DNA of 64,000 nt, taken from the NCBI RefSeq assembly GCF_030506255.1, contig NZ_CP113431.1, positions 3,297,001 to 3,361,000 on the forward strand, read 5' to 3'. Positions 53,831-64,000 of this stretch are shown here, piece by piece. Position 1 is the stretch's first letter. Every line of letters begins with the position of its first letter. This DNA comes from Nocardioides sp. Arc9.136 (GTDB taxonomy: Bacteria > Actinomycetota > Actinomycetes > Propionibacteriales > Nocardioidaceae). Position numbers and translations under genes: made by a program. The notes under the pieces were generated by a model, which made no database searches, was not told the origin of the DNA, and was given only the letters and a program-made list of their open reading frames with translations.

Positions 53831-55957
53831 TCAGCCCACCAGGTCGTAGGCGCTCGCGCCCTCGCCGAGGGGCACGCGGGCGCCGAACCCCGTCGGCGTG
53901 CCCGGCAGCAGCCAGAGCCGTCCGTCGGCCCTGCTGCGCGCGACCACGTCGGCGTGCCCGGTCAGCCCCACGTCGCTGACGCCGACCAGCCAGTCGTAGG
54001 CCGAGACGGCCAGGCCGAGCGCCCGGGGCGAGGTCAGCCCGCCCGGCCCGTTGCCCGGGTAGAGCGTGAGCTTGTTCCCCACCCGCAGCAGGCTGTCCGG
54101 AGCACCGTCGGCGTCCCAGCGGCCCACCGCGACCTGCTGGGTCGCCGAGACGCGCGAGTGCACGACGTACGACGCGGCGAGGCCCTCGAGGCCGCGGCCC
54201 GGGTAGACGCGCATCGCGCCGCCGGCGGGCTGGCCGAGGAGGTCGGGCCACCCGTCGCCGGTCATGTCGCCGGCGGCCGACAGCAGCGAGACGCCGCCGA
54301 AGCCGCTGCCGATCGGCACCGCCTTGGAGAAGTGGCCCGTGCCGTCGCCGCGCCGGAGCTTGAGCACGCCGGTGGCCTTGGTCCGCACGACCATGTCGCC
54401 GAAGCCGTCGCGGTCCCAGTCACCCACGCTGAGCAGCGCGTCGGCGCCGCGGACCCGGATGCCGGTCGGCACCGGTGCCGCCGTCGACACGGTGCCGGCC
54501 TCGTCGGCGACGAGGGGCAGGACGTAGGCCAGGCCGTCGGTCGCGTTCCGGACCAGCAGGTCGGGGTGCGGGGTGCCCACCAGGTCCGACTCGCGCTCGC
54601 GGCCGGCCCAGCCGATCTGGTCCTGCGCGGCCAGCGCGCGGATCTTGCCGAGCTTGGCGTAGAGGTAGCGGCCCGGGCAGGCGGTCGAGCCCGCGTCGCG
54701 GTGCCCGTTGATCGCGCGGAAGGACTTCTTGCCGACGACCTGGCTCGGCGAGGAGGCGTCGACGCCGTGCAGCGACAGCTTCCAGGCGAAGAGCGCGCCG
54801 TAGGCCTGGACCATCGCGCTGCTCGGCTGCTTGACGTCGAAGTTGCCGATCGCCGACATGGCGAAGGAGTTCTCGTTGTAGCCGAGGGTGTGCGCGCCGA
54901 CCACCGGGCGGTCGATGCCGCCGTAGCGGCCCTCCCAGATCCGGCCGAACCGGTCGACCAGGAAGTTGTAGCCCACGTCGGACCAGCCGCGGGACTGGGT
55001 GTGGTACGCGTAGATGCTGCGGAGGATGCCCGGCACCTCGTCGCGGGTGTACTCGTTCGCGTTGACCGTGTGATGCACGAAGCCGGCGTGCACCTCGTAG
55101 TACGACGGGGCGGTCGCGCCCCGGAGCTTCTCGTTGGCGCCCCACTGCGCGCGGGAGTAGACGACCGGGCGAGGGGTGTACGCCGCCGCGCTGAGCGCCA
55201 TCGCGCCGCCGGCCGTGGCGGCCGTGTCAGTCGTGTCAGTCCTGTCAGTGGCGGCCGGGGCGTCGCCGCCGGTCGCGTGCAGCGCGGGCGCCTCGCGGGT
55301 CAGGTCGTCGGCCTCGCCGGGGTCGACCACCGCGAGGCGCATGTCGTCCGGAACGCCGGCCTCCGAGCGCACGCGCACCTGCACCCGGTCGACCTCGCCG
55401 ACGAGCAGCTCGTCGGTGCCGGGCCGGGCGCGCCGCGCCTCGGCGCTGTCGGGGTCGGGCCCGTGCTCGTCGTGGTAGGCCATCGCCGACCAGCCGGTCC
55501 AGGCCCCGCCGGTCTCCGTGCGGACCTGGAAGGTGATCGCGTCGTCGGCGACCTCCTCGCCGTGCTGCCAGGTGACGCCGACCGCGCCGTACCCGCGCAC
55601 CGGCTGCGGCTCGGCGACCACGACGGCCTGCCGGCCCTGCACCCGGGTGCGGGCGTGCAGGGCTCCCCTGGCCAGTCGCCCGTTCGCCGGCGCGCTCAGC
55701 GCGTACTCGGTGACGACGGGGTCGACCGGCTCGGCCGGCAGCACCGACTGCTGGGCCTGCTCGGCGGCGTACGTCGAGAGCCGCCCGGTCACCGCCACGC
55801 CGTTGCTCTCGCCCAGGCCGAGGGCCGGGGTGCCCGGGGCTTCGTGGACGACGTCGAGGGTGAGGACCCGCGCTGCCGGGGTCAGGACGGCCAGCACCGC
55901 ACCGAGGGCCAGCAGCTGCTGGCAACCGGTGACGAAACGGTCCTTCGACCTGGACAT
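53831..55957 (-). CDS. Secreted amidase/PGRP protein with FG-GAP-like repeats
   Basis: A 708-residue exported protein (hydrophobic N-terminus LLALGAVLAVLTPAARVL). About 60-250 is beta-rich (TGGAWTGWSAMAYHDEHGPD). About 270-440 is an amidase_2/PGRP domain with zinc ligands in FVHHTVNANEY and NGHRDAGSTACPG, and YAYHTQSRGWSDVGYNFLVD. About 480-700 holds FG-GAP/VCBS-like repeats (VGDWDRDGFGDMVVRTK; AGDMTGDGWPDLLGQ), likely a Ca2+-binding propeller. It should cleave or bind peptidoglycan at the surface, and it shares the first two parts with the product of 18967-20751. The promoter region 55958-56060 has several TGTGA motifs. It lies next to the galactan locus. Confidence 0.9.
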   Translation of the reverse strand: MSRSKDRFVTGCQQLLALGAVLAVLTPAARVLTLDVVHEAPGTPALGLGESNGVAVTGRLSTYAAEQAQQSVLPAEPVDPVVTEYALSAPANGRLARGALHARTRVQGRQAVVVAEPQPVRGYGAVGVTWQHGEEVADDAITFQVRTETGGAWTGWSAMAYHDEHGPDPDSAEARRARPGTDELLVGEVDRVQVRVRSEAGVPDDMRLAVVDPGEADDLTREAPALHATGGDAPAATDRTDTTDTAATAGGAMALSAAAYTPRPVVYSRAQWGANEKLRGATAPSYYEVHAGFVHHTVNANEYTRDEVPGILRSIYAYHTQSRGWSDVGYNFLVDRFGRIWEGRYGGIDRPVVGAHTLGYNENSFAMSAIGNFDVKQPSSAMVQAYGALFAWKLSLHGVDASSPSQVVGKKSFRAINGHRDAGSTACPGRYLYAKLGKIRALAAQDQIGWAGRERESDLVGTPHPDLLVRNATDGLAYVLPLVADEAGTVSTAAPVPTGIRVRGADALLSVGDWDRDGFGDMVVRTKATGVLKLRRGDGTGHFSKAVPIGSGFGGVSLLSAAGDMTGDGWPDLLGQPAGGAMRVYPGRGLEGLAASYVVHSRVSATQQVAVGRWDADGAPDSLLRVGNKLTLYPGNGPGGLTSPRALGLAVSAYDWLVGVSDVGLTGHADVVARSRADGRLWLLPGTPTGFGARVPLGEGASAYDLVG

Positions 55958-56214
55958 GACGGCCTGCTCTCGTGCGGGGGAAGTTCACACAAGGCGCAAC
56001 TTTCACATGCGTCACAGGCCGACGGAAGGGTCCGTGAGTAACTACAAGGCTGTAATTTCCAGTCGACACGCCGGTGGATCCGAGATTTGTCAAGTTCACC
56101 GGAACTGGCTCAGACAACCCCGGACCGGGGTCGTCGTGGCGCGCGCGCAGGCCGCCCGGGCGCGCCGAGCGCCTCGGGACGGACGGGCCAGGACGGACCT
56201 CGAGGACCGAGCGG

Positions 56215-57021
56215 TCAGACGTCCGAGCCGAGCTCGTCGTCCTCCCGGTCCTCCAGGGCCGTGGGCTCGTCCTCCTCGTACTTCACGTACTTGATGCCCG
56301 CGTCGACGGGGCCGTCGAAGCCGACCCGGCCGCCCTCGAGGACGATCACCCGGTCGCACATCTTGCGCACCGAGCCCGCCGCGTGGCTGACGTAGACGAG
56401 GGTGCGACCGGACTCGCGGATCTCCTGCATCTTGGCCAGGCACTTGCGCTTGAACGGCCGGTCCCCCACCGCGAGCACCTCGTCGGCGAGGAAGATGTCG
56501 GAGTCGACGTGGATGGCGACCGCGAAGCCGAGGCGGGCGAACATGCCGGAGGAGTAGTTGCCGACCGGGGTCTCCAGGAAGCGGCCGATGTCGGCGAACT
56601 CCACGATCGAGTCGAACTTGCGCTGCGTCTCGGCCTCGGACATGCCCAGGATCGCGGCGTTGAGGTAGACGTTCTCGCGCCCGGTGAGCTGGGGGTGGAA
56701 ACCGGCCCCGGTGGCGATCAGGCCGGCGATCCGGCCGCGCGTGAGCACGGTGCCGCTGTCGGGCTTCATCACGCCGTTGATCAGCTTGAGCAGCGTGCTC
56801 TTGCCCGAGCCGTTGAGGCCCATCAGGCCGACCGACTCGCCCTGCTGGACCGTGAACGACACGTCGTCGAGCGCCGTGAAGGAGTCGCTGATGTCGCGCC
56901 CCTTGACCATCGCGACCGCCATCTGCTTGGCGGTGCGGTGGTAGCGCAGCGTGAAGTCCTTGCTGACGTGGTCGACCACGATCGAGGCGTCAGCCGGGTA
57001 CGACGAGGGGTCGACGGTCAC
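56215..57021 (-). CDS. wzt: Polysaccharide ABC exporter, ATP-binding subunit
   Basis: A 268-residue ATPase: Walker A GLNGSGKST near residue 70, signature NYSSGM, Walker B DIFLADEVLAVGD, switch His in VYVSHAAGS. The FVLRY-type N-terminus (VSKDFTLRYHRTAKQMA) and the ADEVLAVGD form place it with O-antigen/teichoic acid/galactan exporters (Wzt, TagH, Rv3781). It has no long C-terminal glycan-binding domain. The GTG overlaps the permease stop as GTGA (57018-57021). With the GlfT2 and Glf genes upstream it should export the lipid-linked galactofuranan. Confidence 0.92.
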   Translation of the reverse strand: MTVDPSSYPADASIVVDHVSKDFTLRYHRTAKQMAVAMVKGRDISDSFTALDDVSFTVQQGESVGLMGLNGSGKSTLLKLINGVMKPDSGTVLTRGRIAGLIATGAGFHPQLTGRENVYLNAAILGMSEAETQRKFDSIVEFADIGRFLETPVGNYSSGMFARLGFAVAIHVDSDIFLADEVLAVGDRPFKRKCLAKMQEIRESGRTLVYVSHAAGSVRKMCDRVIVLEGGRVGFDGPVDAGIKYVKYEEDEPTALEDREDDELGSDV

Positions 57022-57897
57022 GACAGGCGCTCCGGGATCTTGTTCTCGAGCCGGCTGAAGAGCAGCTGGGCGAGGAGCAGCAGGACCAGCGAGCCGACCA
57101 GCGACCCGAGGCCGTACAGCAGGAGGTGGTCGGGGATCTGCTCGGCGGCGGTCCGCTCCGGGTCGCTGGTGGACCCCACCCAGAACGCGCGCTGCACCAG
57201 CAGCACCGCGTCGGCGATCGGGTTGAGCAGGTAGAGCTCGGCGAAGCGGCCGAACCGGTCGTCGACCATCGTGTAGGGGTAGAGCATCGGCACGCCGAAG
57301 CGGACGAAGTTGGTGAGGATCGTGACCGCGCTGGCGAAGTCGCGGAAGAACACGTTCGCGGCGCTGAACATCAGGGCCAGCGCGGTGCCGAGCACCGCGA
57401 TGACCGCGACGGCGAGGACGAAGGCCAGCACGCCCACAGGGTCGGGTGCCCACCCGCAGAAGAGGCACACGATCGTCAGGATCACCACCTGCGGTCCCAC
57501 GTGGTAGAGCGAGACCAGCATCGAGGCGACCGGGAACATCTCCTTGGGCATCGCCATCTTCCGCACCAGCGCCTTGTTCCGCACGATCGAGCGGGTGCCG
57601 GCGTTGAAGGTCTCGGTGAAGAAGTGGACGACGACCAGGCCGCAGAAGACGTGCACGGCGTACCGCTCGACGTTCCCGCGGCCGATGATGTAGCCGAAGA
57701 CGAACCAGTAGATGAACAGCTGCGAGAGCGGGTTGATGTAGGACCACACCAGGCCCAGGAACGACCCCTGGTAGCGCGCGCTGATCTCGCGGCGCACGAG
57801 CAGCTTGAGCAGGTAGCGGCGTCCGAGGACGTCGATCAGTCCCGCCGCCGGGGCCGGCGACGCCAGCGGCGCGTCGACCACGCGCTGCCGGTCGGCC

Positions 57898-57905
<8 letters not shown>
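57018..57905 (-). CDS. wzm: Polysaccharide ABC exporter, permease subunit
   Basis: A 295-residue ABC-2 type permease with six membrane segments: LLKLLVRREISARYQGSFLG (cytoplasmic coupling region), YINPLSQLFIYWFVFGYI, VFCGLVVVHFFTETFNAGTR, MLVSLYHVGPQVVILTIVCL, and the last near LLLYGLGSLVGSLVLLLLAQ. It resembles Wzm/TagG and Rv3783. It overlaps the end of the glfT2 gene by 8 bp and is coupled to wzt. It moves the lipid-linked glycan across the membrane. Confidence 0.93.
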
Positions 57906-61193
<3,288 letters not shown>

Positions 61194-62099
61194 TCAGTCT
61201 ACGGAGAGCGGCGGAGGCGTCCGCATCGCACGCGCCGCGACGATGGCCCGGATCACGTTGCCCGCCTCGGCCCGCCCGCCGCGCAGCGGGCTGAGCACGA
61301 CGACCGCCAGCGCGACGAGCCAGGGCTTGGCCCGGACGAGCGCGTTCTCGCCGTACCGGAAGTGCACGGCGAAGAGGTTCCGGTACATGTAGAACCCCTT
61401 CCAGCCGGCCAGGTCGTGCTGCTGGTCGAAGTCGAGCTGGCGCACCAGCACGGCGTCGCGGACCGCCCAGATCCGGAAGCCGGCCCGCCGCGCGCGGACG
61501 GCGAAGTCCACGTCGTCGTAGAAGATGAAGTACGACGGGTCGGGCAGCCCGATCCGCTCGACCACGCCGCGGCGGCACATGAAGCCCTCGAAGGCGACGT
61601 TCTCCAGCTCGACCCGCTCGGGCATCGCGGCCCGGGTGCCCCAGTCGGTCTCGACCATCGACGTCTTCGGCTTGATCGCCAGCGGGTTGCGGAGGTCGAA
61701 GCGGGTGGCGGCCTTCTCGCACAGCCGGCCCGAGGTGTCCTCGCGCACGGCCATCAGGCAGTCCTCGTCCTGGTCGAGCAGCACGTCGAGGCAGTCCGGC
61801 GCGGGCACCACGTCGTCGTCCATCAGCCAGATCCGGTCCCAGCCGCCGGCGTGGGCCTGGCGCACGCCGAGGGAGAAGCCGCCGGCGCCGCCGAGGTTCT
61901 CCTCGGTCCGCGTCACCCGCAGCCACGGCTCGGTCCGCGCGGCCAGCACCCGGGCGGTGTGGTCGGTGCTGGCGTTGTCGACCACCAGCACCGCGTCGGG
62001 CTGGGTGGTCAGCGCGGCCAGGCCGTCGAGCATCCGGTCGAGCAGGTCGGCGCGGTTGTAGGTCACCACGACGACCGCGACGCTCTCGCGACCGGTCAC
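61194..62099 (-). CDS. GT2 glycosyltransferase, galactan locus
   Basis: A 301-residue GT-A enzyme: VAVVVVTYNRADLLDRMLDG, VVDNASTDHT, NLGGAGGFSLGV, the metal site LMDDDVVPAPD, IFYDDVDFAVRARRAG and a C-terminal amphipathic or membrane-associated helix (WLVALAVVVLSPLRGG). It is related to, but distinct from, the GlfT1-like enzyme encoded just upstream. It may add a further sugar to the linker or galactan (rhamnosyl or galactofuranosyl transfer both possible). The GTG overlaps the upstream stop as GTGA (62096-62099). Confidence 0.88.
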   Translation of the reverse strand: MTGRESVAVVVVTYNRADLLDRMLDGLAALTTQPDAVLVVDNASTDHTARVLAARTEPWLRVTRTEENLGGAGGFSLGVRQAHAGGWDRIWLMDDDVVPAPDCLDVLLDQDEDCLMAVREDTSGRLCEKAATRFDLRNPLAIKPKTSMVETDWGTRAAMPERVELENVAFEGFMCRRGVVERIGLPDPSYFIFYDDVDFAVRARRAGFRIWAVRDAVLVRQLDFDQQHDLAGWKGFYMYRNLFAVHFRYGENALVRAKPWLVALAVVVLSPLRGGRAEAGNVIRAIVAARAMRTPPPLSVD

Positions 62100-63067
62100 C
62101 GCAGGTACCGCCGGTGGCCGGTGAAGTCGCCGCGCAGGGCGGCGACCCACGCCCGGGCGCTGAGCACGAGGCGGCGCGGCCGGGGCCGGGTGACGGTGTA
62201 GAACCACAGGGTCTTGGCGACGAACGCGAGGGCGTGCGGCCAGCCGCGGTACTCCCGCAGGTTGAGCAGGTTGTTGCGCGCCATGCAGTAGTGCTTGAGG
62301 TCGCTGGGGCTGTGGTTGTACGTCGTCCGGCCGCCCAGCATCGGGGTGCCGAGCTCGCCCACCGAGGGGTGGAGCACCCGGGCGTCGACCACCGTCGCGA
62401 CCCGTCCTCCGGCACGCTCGGCGCGGAGGCGGTACTCGTGGTCGTCGCCCCAGATGAAGAACTCCTCTCGCGGCAGGCCGATCCGCTCGACCAGCTCCCG
62501 CGTCACGAGCACGCCGTTGAACGGGATCACCACGTCGCGGATCAGCCCGTCCCCGTCCGCCGCCGCGGCGACGTCCGCCATCCGGTGCACCACGCGGGTG
62601 CCCCCGGGCAGCCGGATCGGGAAGACCAGCCGGCCCGGGTCGTCCTCGTCGACGACCACCGGGCCCCAGAAGTCCAGGTCGCCGCGGTGCTCCAGCAGCG
62701 TCTCCAGGCACCCGGCGTCGGGCAGCCCGTCGTCGTCCATCAGCCAGACCAGGTCCGCCCCGCGCTCGACCGCCCAGGCCAGGCCGGCGTGGAACCCGCC
62801 GGCGCCGCCGAGGTTCTCGGCCAGCGTCCGCCCCAGCACCGGCGTGCTCGCGTGCTCGTCGGGCATCTCCCGGTCCGTCAGCCCGGCCAGCCACTCCCCC
62901 GTGCCGTCGGAGGAGGCGTTGTCGACGACGAGCACCTCGACCAGCGGGCTCCCCTCGCGGGCACCCACCTCGTCGAGCCGCTCGACCAGCCGCTGCAGCA
63001 GCTCGATCCGGTCGTACGTCACGACGACGGCCACCACCCGCGGCGACGGCACACTGGGGTCGGTCAC
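62096..63067 (-). CDS. glfT1: GlfT1-like galactofuranosyltransferase
   Basis: A 323-residue GT2 enzyme: VVAVVVTYDRIELLQRLV, VVDNASSDGTGEW, NLGGAGGFHAG, LMDDDGLPDAGC, PVVVDEDDPGRLVFPIRL, IPFNGVLVTRELVERIGLP, FIWGDDHEYRLRAERAG and FVAKTLWFYTVTRPRP. These blocks follow the order of mycobacterial GlfT1 (Rv3782, from recall), which adds the first galactofuranoses to the linker. GTG 63067 is preferred over GTG 63076 because TAGGGT (63075-63080) lies 7 nt before it and overlaps the earlier codon. It heads the glfT1-GT2-glf-glfT2-wzm-wzt run. Confidence 0.85.
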   Translation of the reverse strand: MTDPSVPSPRVVAVVVTYDRIELLQRLVERLDEVGAREGSPLVEVLVVDNASSDGTGEWLAGLTDREMPDEHASTPVLGRTLAENLGGAGGFHAGLAWAVERGADLVWLMDDDGLPDAGCLETLLEHRGDLDFWGPVVVDEDDPGRLVFPIRLPGGTRVVHRMADVAAAADGDGLIRDVVIPFNGVLVTRELVERIGLPREEFFIWGDDHEYRLRAERAGGRVATVVDARVLHPSVGELGTPMLGGRTTYNHSPSDLKHYCMARNNLLNLREYRGWPHALAFVAKTLWFYTVTRPRPRRLVLSARAWVAALRGDFTGHRRYLR

Positions 63068-63074
63068 GGGCGTC

Positions 63075-63080
63075 ACCCTA
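63075..63080 (-). promoter_or_regulatory. Leaderless-type -10 element of the galactan operon
   Basis: TAGGGT on the minus strand, 7 nt before GTG 63067. It overlaps the alternative GTG at 63074-63076, which argues against that start. Confidence 0.5.
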
Positions 63081-63150
63081 CGAGCCCGGTGGTGGTGGGT
63101 GCGGGTGGCGGGGGTGGGGCGTCGGTTTCCCCGGCCCCCCGGGGATTCCG

Positions 63151-63203
63151 GCGCTTCTCAGGGGACGCATTCCCTGAGAAGCGCTGGTTATCCCTGAGAA
63201 GTC
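63151..63203. repeat. Hairpin block upstream of the galactan operon
   Basis: GCGCTTCTCAGGG (63151-63163) is exactly inverted at 63172-63184, and CCCTGAGAAG is repeated once more at 63192-63201. Its position beside a 214-bp repeat array parallels the block at 26811-26880. Confidence 0.75.
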
Positions 63204-63271
63204 GGCGGGTTGAGGAACGATCGGGCCGGTCTGTCATCAGGCCGGCGGAGCCGACACCGCAGCCCGCCTCA

Positions 63272-63838
63272 CCGGGTCTCGACGACGCTCGCTGGCGCTC
63301 GCTGCTCGACCAGCGGCTGCCGCGCGGGTCGGGGCCTGAGGTGGACGACGGGCGGGCAGGCCCGGTCGTGGTCGGGCCTGGCAGCCCGGAGCGAGGCACG
63401 AGCGCAGGGCCGGTGGACCGGGCCTGCCCGTCCGGCGGGAACCGCAGAACCCGGCCCCCACCACCGACGCCGTAGCCCGCCTCACCGGGTCTCCACGACG
63501 CTCGCTCGCGCTCGCTGCTCGACCAGCGGCTGCCGCGGGTCGGGGCCGGAGGTGGACGACGGGCGGGCAGGCCCGGTCGTGGTCGGGTCTGGCGGCCCGG
63601 AGCGAGGCACGAGCGCAGGGCCGGTAGACCGGGCCTGCCCGCCCGGCGGGAACCGCAGGCCCCGACCCCCACCACCGACACCGCAGCACCGACGCCGTAG
63701 CCCACTCATCGGGTCTCGACGACGCTCGCTGGCGCTCGCTGCTCGACCAGCGGCGGCCCCTACCCCCACCACCGACGCCGTAGCCCGACTCACCGGGTCT
63801 CGACGACGCTCGCTGGCGCTCGCTGATCGACCAGCGGG
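63272..63838. repeat. Array of 214-bp-type repeats: two full and two partial copies
   Basis: Full copies begin at 63272 and 63485, with dyad arms 63350-63367/63416-63433 and 63561-63578/63627-63644; the second pair is a perfect 18-bp inverted match. Partial copies with only the core and the end segment begin near 63709 and 63793. With the hairpin block this fills the 779-bp gap 63068-63846. Confidence 0.9.
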
Positions 63839-63846
63839 TGGGGCGA

Positions 63847-64000
63847 TCAGCAGGCGGAGCCGAGGTCCTCGGCCTGGTTCGCGGCGTACCCCTCCGACAG
63901 CGAGCCGAGCGACCCGCCGGTGACGGAGTCGGGCGCGGGCTTGGGCTTGGCGCCCCCCGCCTTGGCGGTGGTCCCGCCCTCGGCCCGGTCGATCGCCTGG
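63847..64000 (-). CDS. C-terminal fragment of an exported-looking protein (runs off the window)
   Basis: The last 50 residues of a protein read AIDRAEGGTTAKAGGAKPKP ... NQAEDLGSAC and stop at 63847-63849. The Ala/Gly/Lys/Pro-rich stretch followed by a short tail ending in Cys resembles the end of a secreted or cell-wall protein. A LytR-CpsA-Psr ligase would suit the galactan context, but nothing here proves it. The start lies beyond position 64000. Confidence 0.5.
   Translation of the reverse strand, partial: QAIDRAEGGTTAKAGGAKPKPAPDSVTGGSLGSLSEGYAANQAEDLGSAC

Noticed and set aside
55980..56010. CRP-like operator made of TGTGA motifs upstream of the FG-GAP amidase
   Set aside because: The TGTGA motifs are direct, not inverted, and their spacing does not fit a CRP site; kept only as a remark in the gene entry.

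Overview
The window is high-GC actinobacterial DNA with frequent GTG starts, dense stop/start overlaps (GTGA or ATGA) and actinobacterial marker genes: whiB, mtrA-mtrB-lpqB, an Rv3235-type gene next to secA, fbiA/fbiB for coenzyme F420, and DUF3499. Gene content and the absence of mycolate genes fit a Nocardioides-like (Propionibacteriales) chromosome; this is an inference from content, not from a search. From recall of the M. tuberculosis map, 21-54 kb follows the Rv3235-Rv3264c order (Rv3235, secA1, hpf, comF, lpqB, mtrB, mtrA, sahH, Rv3256c, manB, Rv3258c, Rv3259, whiB2, fbiA, fbiB, manC), with insertions.

Layout. 0-12 kb is an accessory surface and secreted-protein region: three paralogous sulfotransferase-like proteins, a LicD-type transferase fused to a methyltransferase, an acyl-CoA dehydrogenase, a membrane-anchored endonuclease/exonuclease/phosphatase protein coupled to a cutinase-like/RCC1 protein, a secreted phospholipase D-like protein and a lipoprotein. 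12-21 kb holds MgtE_N/CBS and DUF1003 genes, the Fe-S carrier ATPase Mrp, TatB, cytochrome bd oxidase (cydAB, behind a near-consensus Rex operator) and a secreted peptidoglycan amidase. 21-36 kb holds LysM, Rv3235-like, secA, a YcaQ-type DNA glycosylase, a response regulator, hpf, comF, lpqB-mtrB-mtrA and ahcY. 36-38 kb is a DUF222/HNH endonuclease gene between two repeat arrays in opposite orientation. 38-54 kb holds DUF808, an acyltransferase, the mannose-activation genes (SIS protein, Trm112-like, phosphomannomutase, manC), a large glycosyltransferase with its partner DUF5719, whiB, fbiA/fbiB, DUF3105 and a TIGR03089 protein. 54-63 kb is a cell-wall glycan locus: a second amidase with FG-GAP-like repeats, a Wzm/Wzt ABC exporter, GlfT2, UDP-galactopyranose mutase and two GT2 enzymes, one GlfT1-like. 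Together these look able to make and export a galactofuranan.

Two themes go beyond single genes. First, a dispersed repeat family (core reading GGTCTCGACGACGCTCGC ... GCTGCTCGACCAGC) occurs at five places as 47-bp, 101-bp and about 214-bp units; about 60 bp of it lies on both sides of the DUF222/HNH gene as an inverted pair, and the 214-bp form carries a conserved 18-bp dyad. Second, at least 18 genes have a TANNNT hexamer 6-8 nt before the start codon, the signature of leaderless transcription, and this settles several starts. I saw no tRNA, rRNA, CRISPR array, transposase or prophage.
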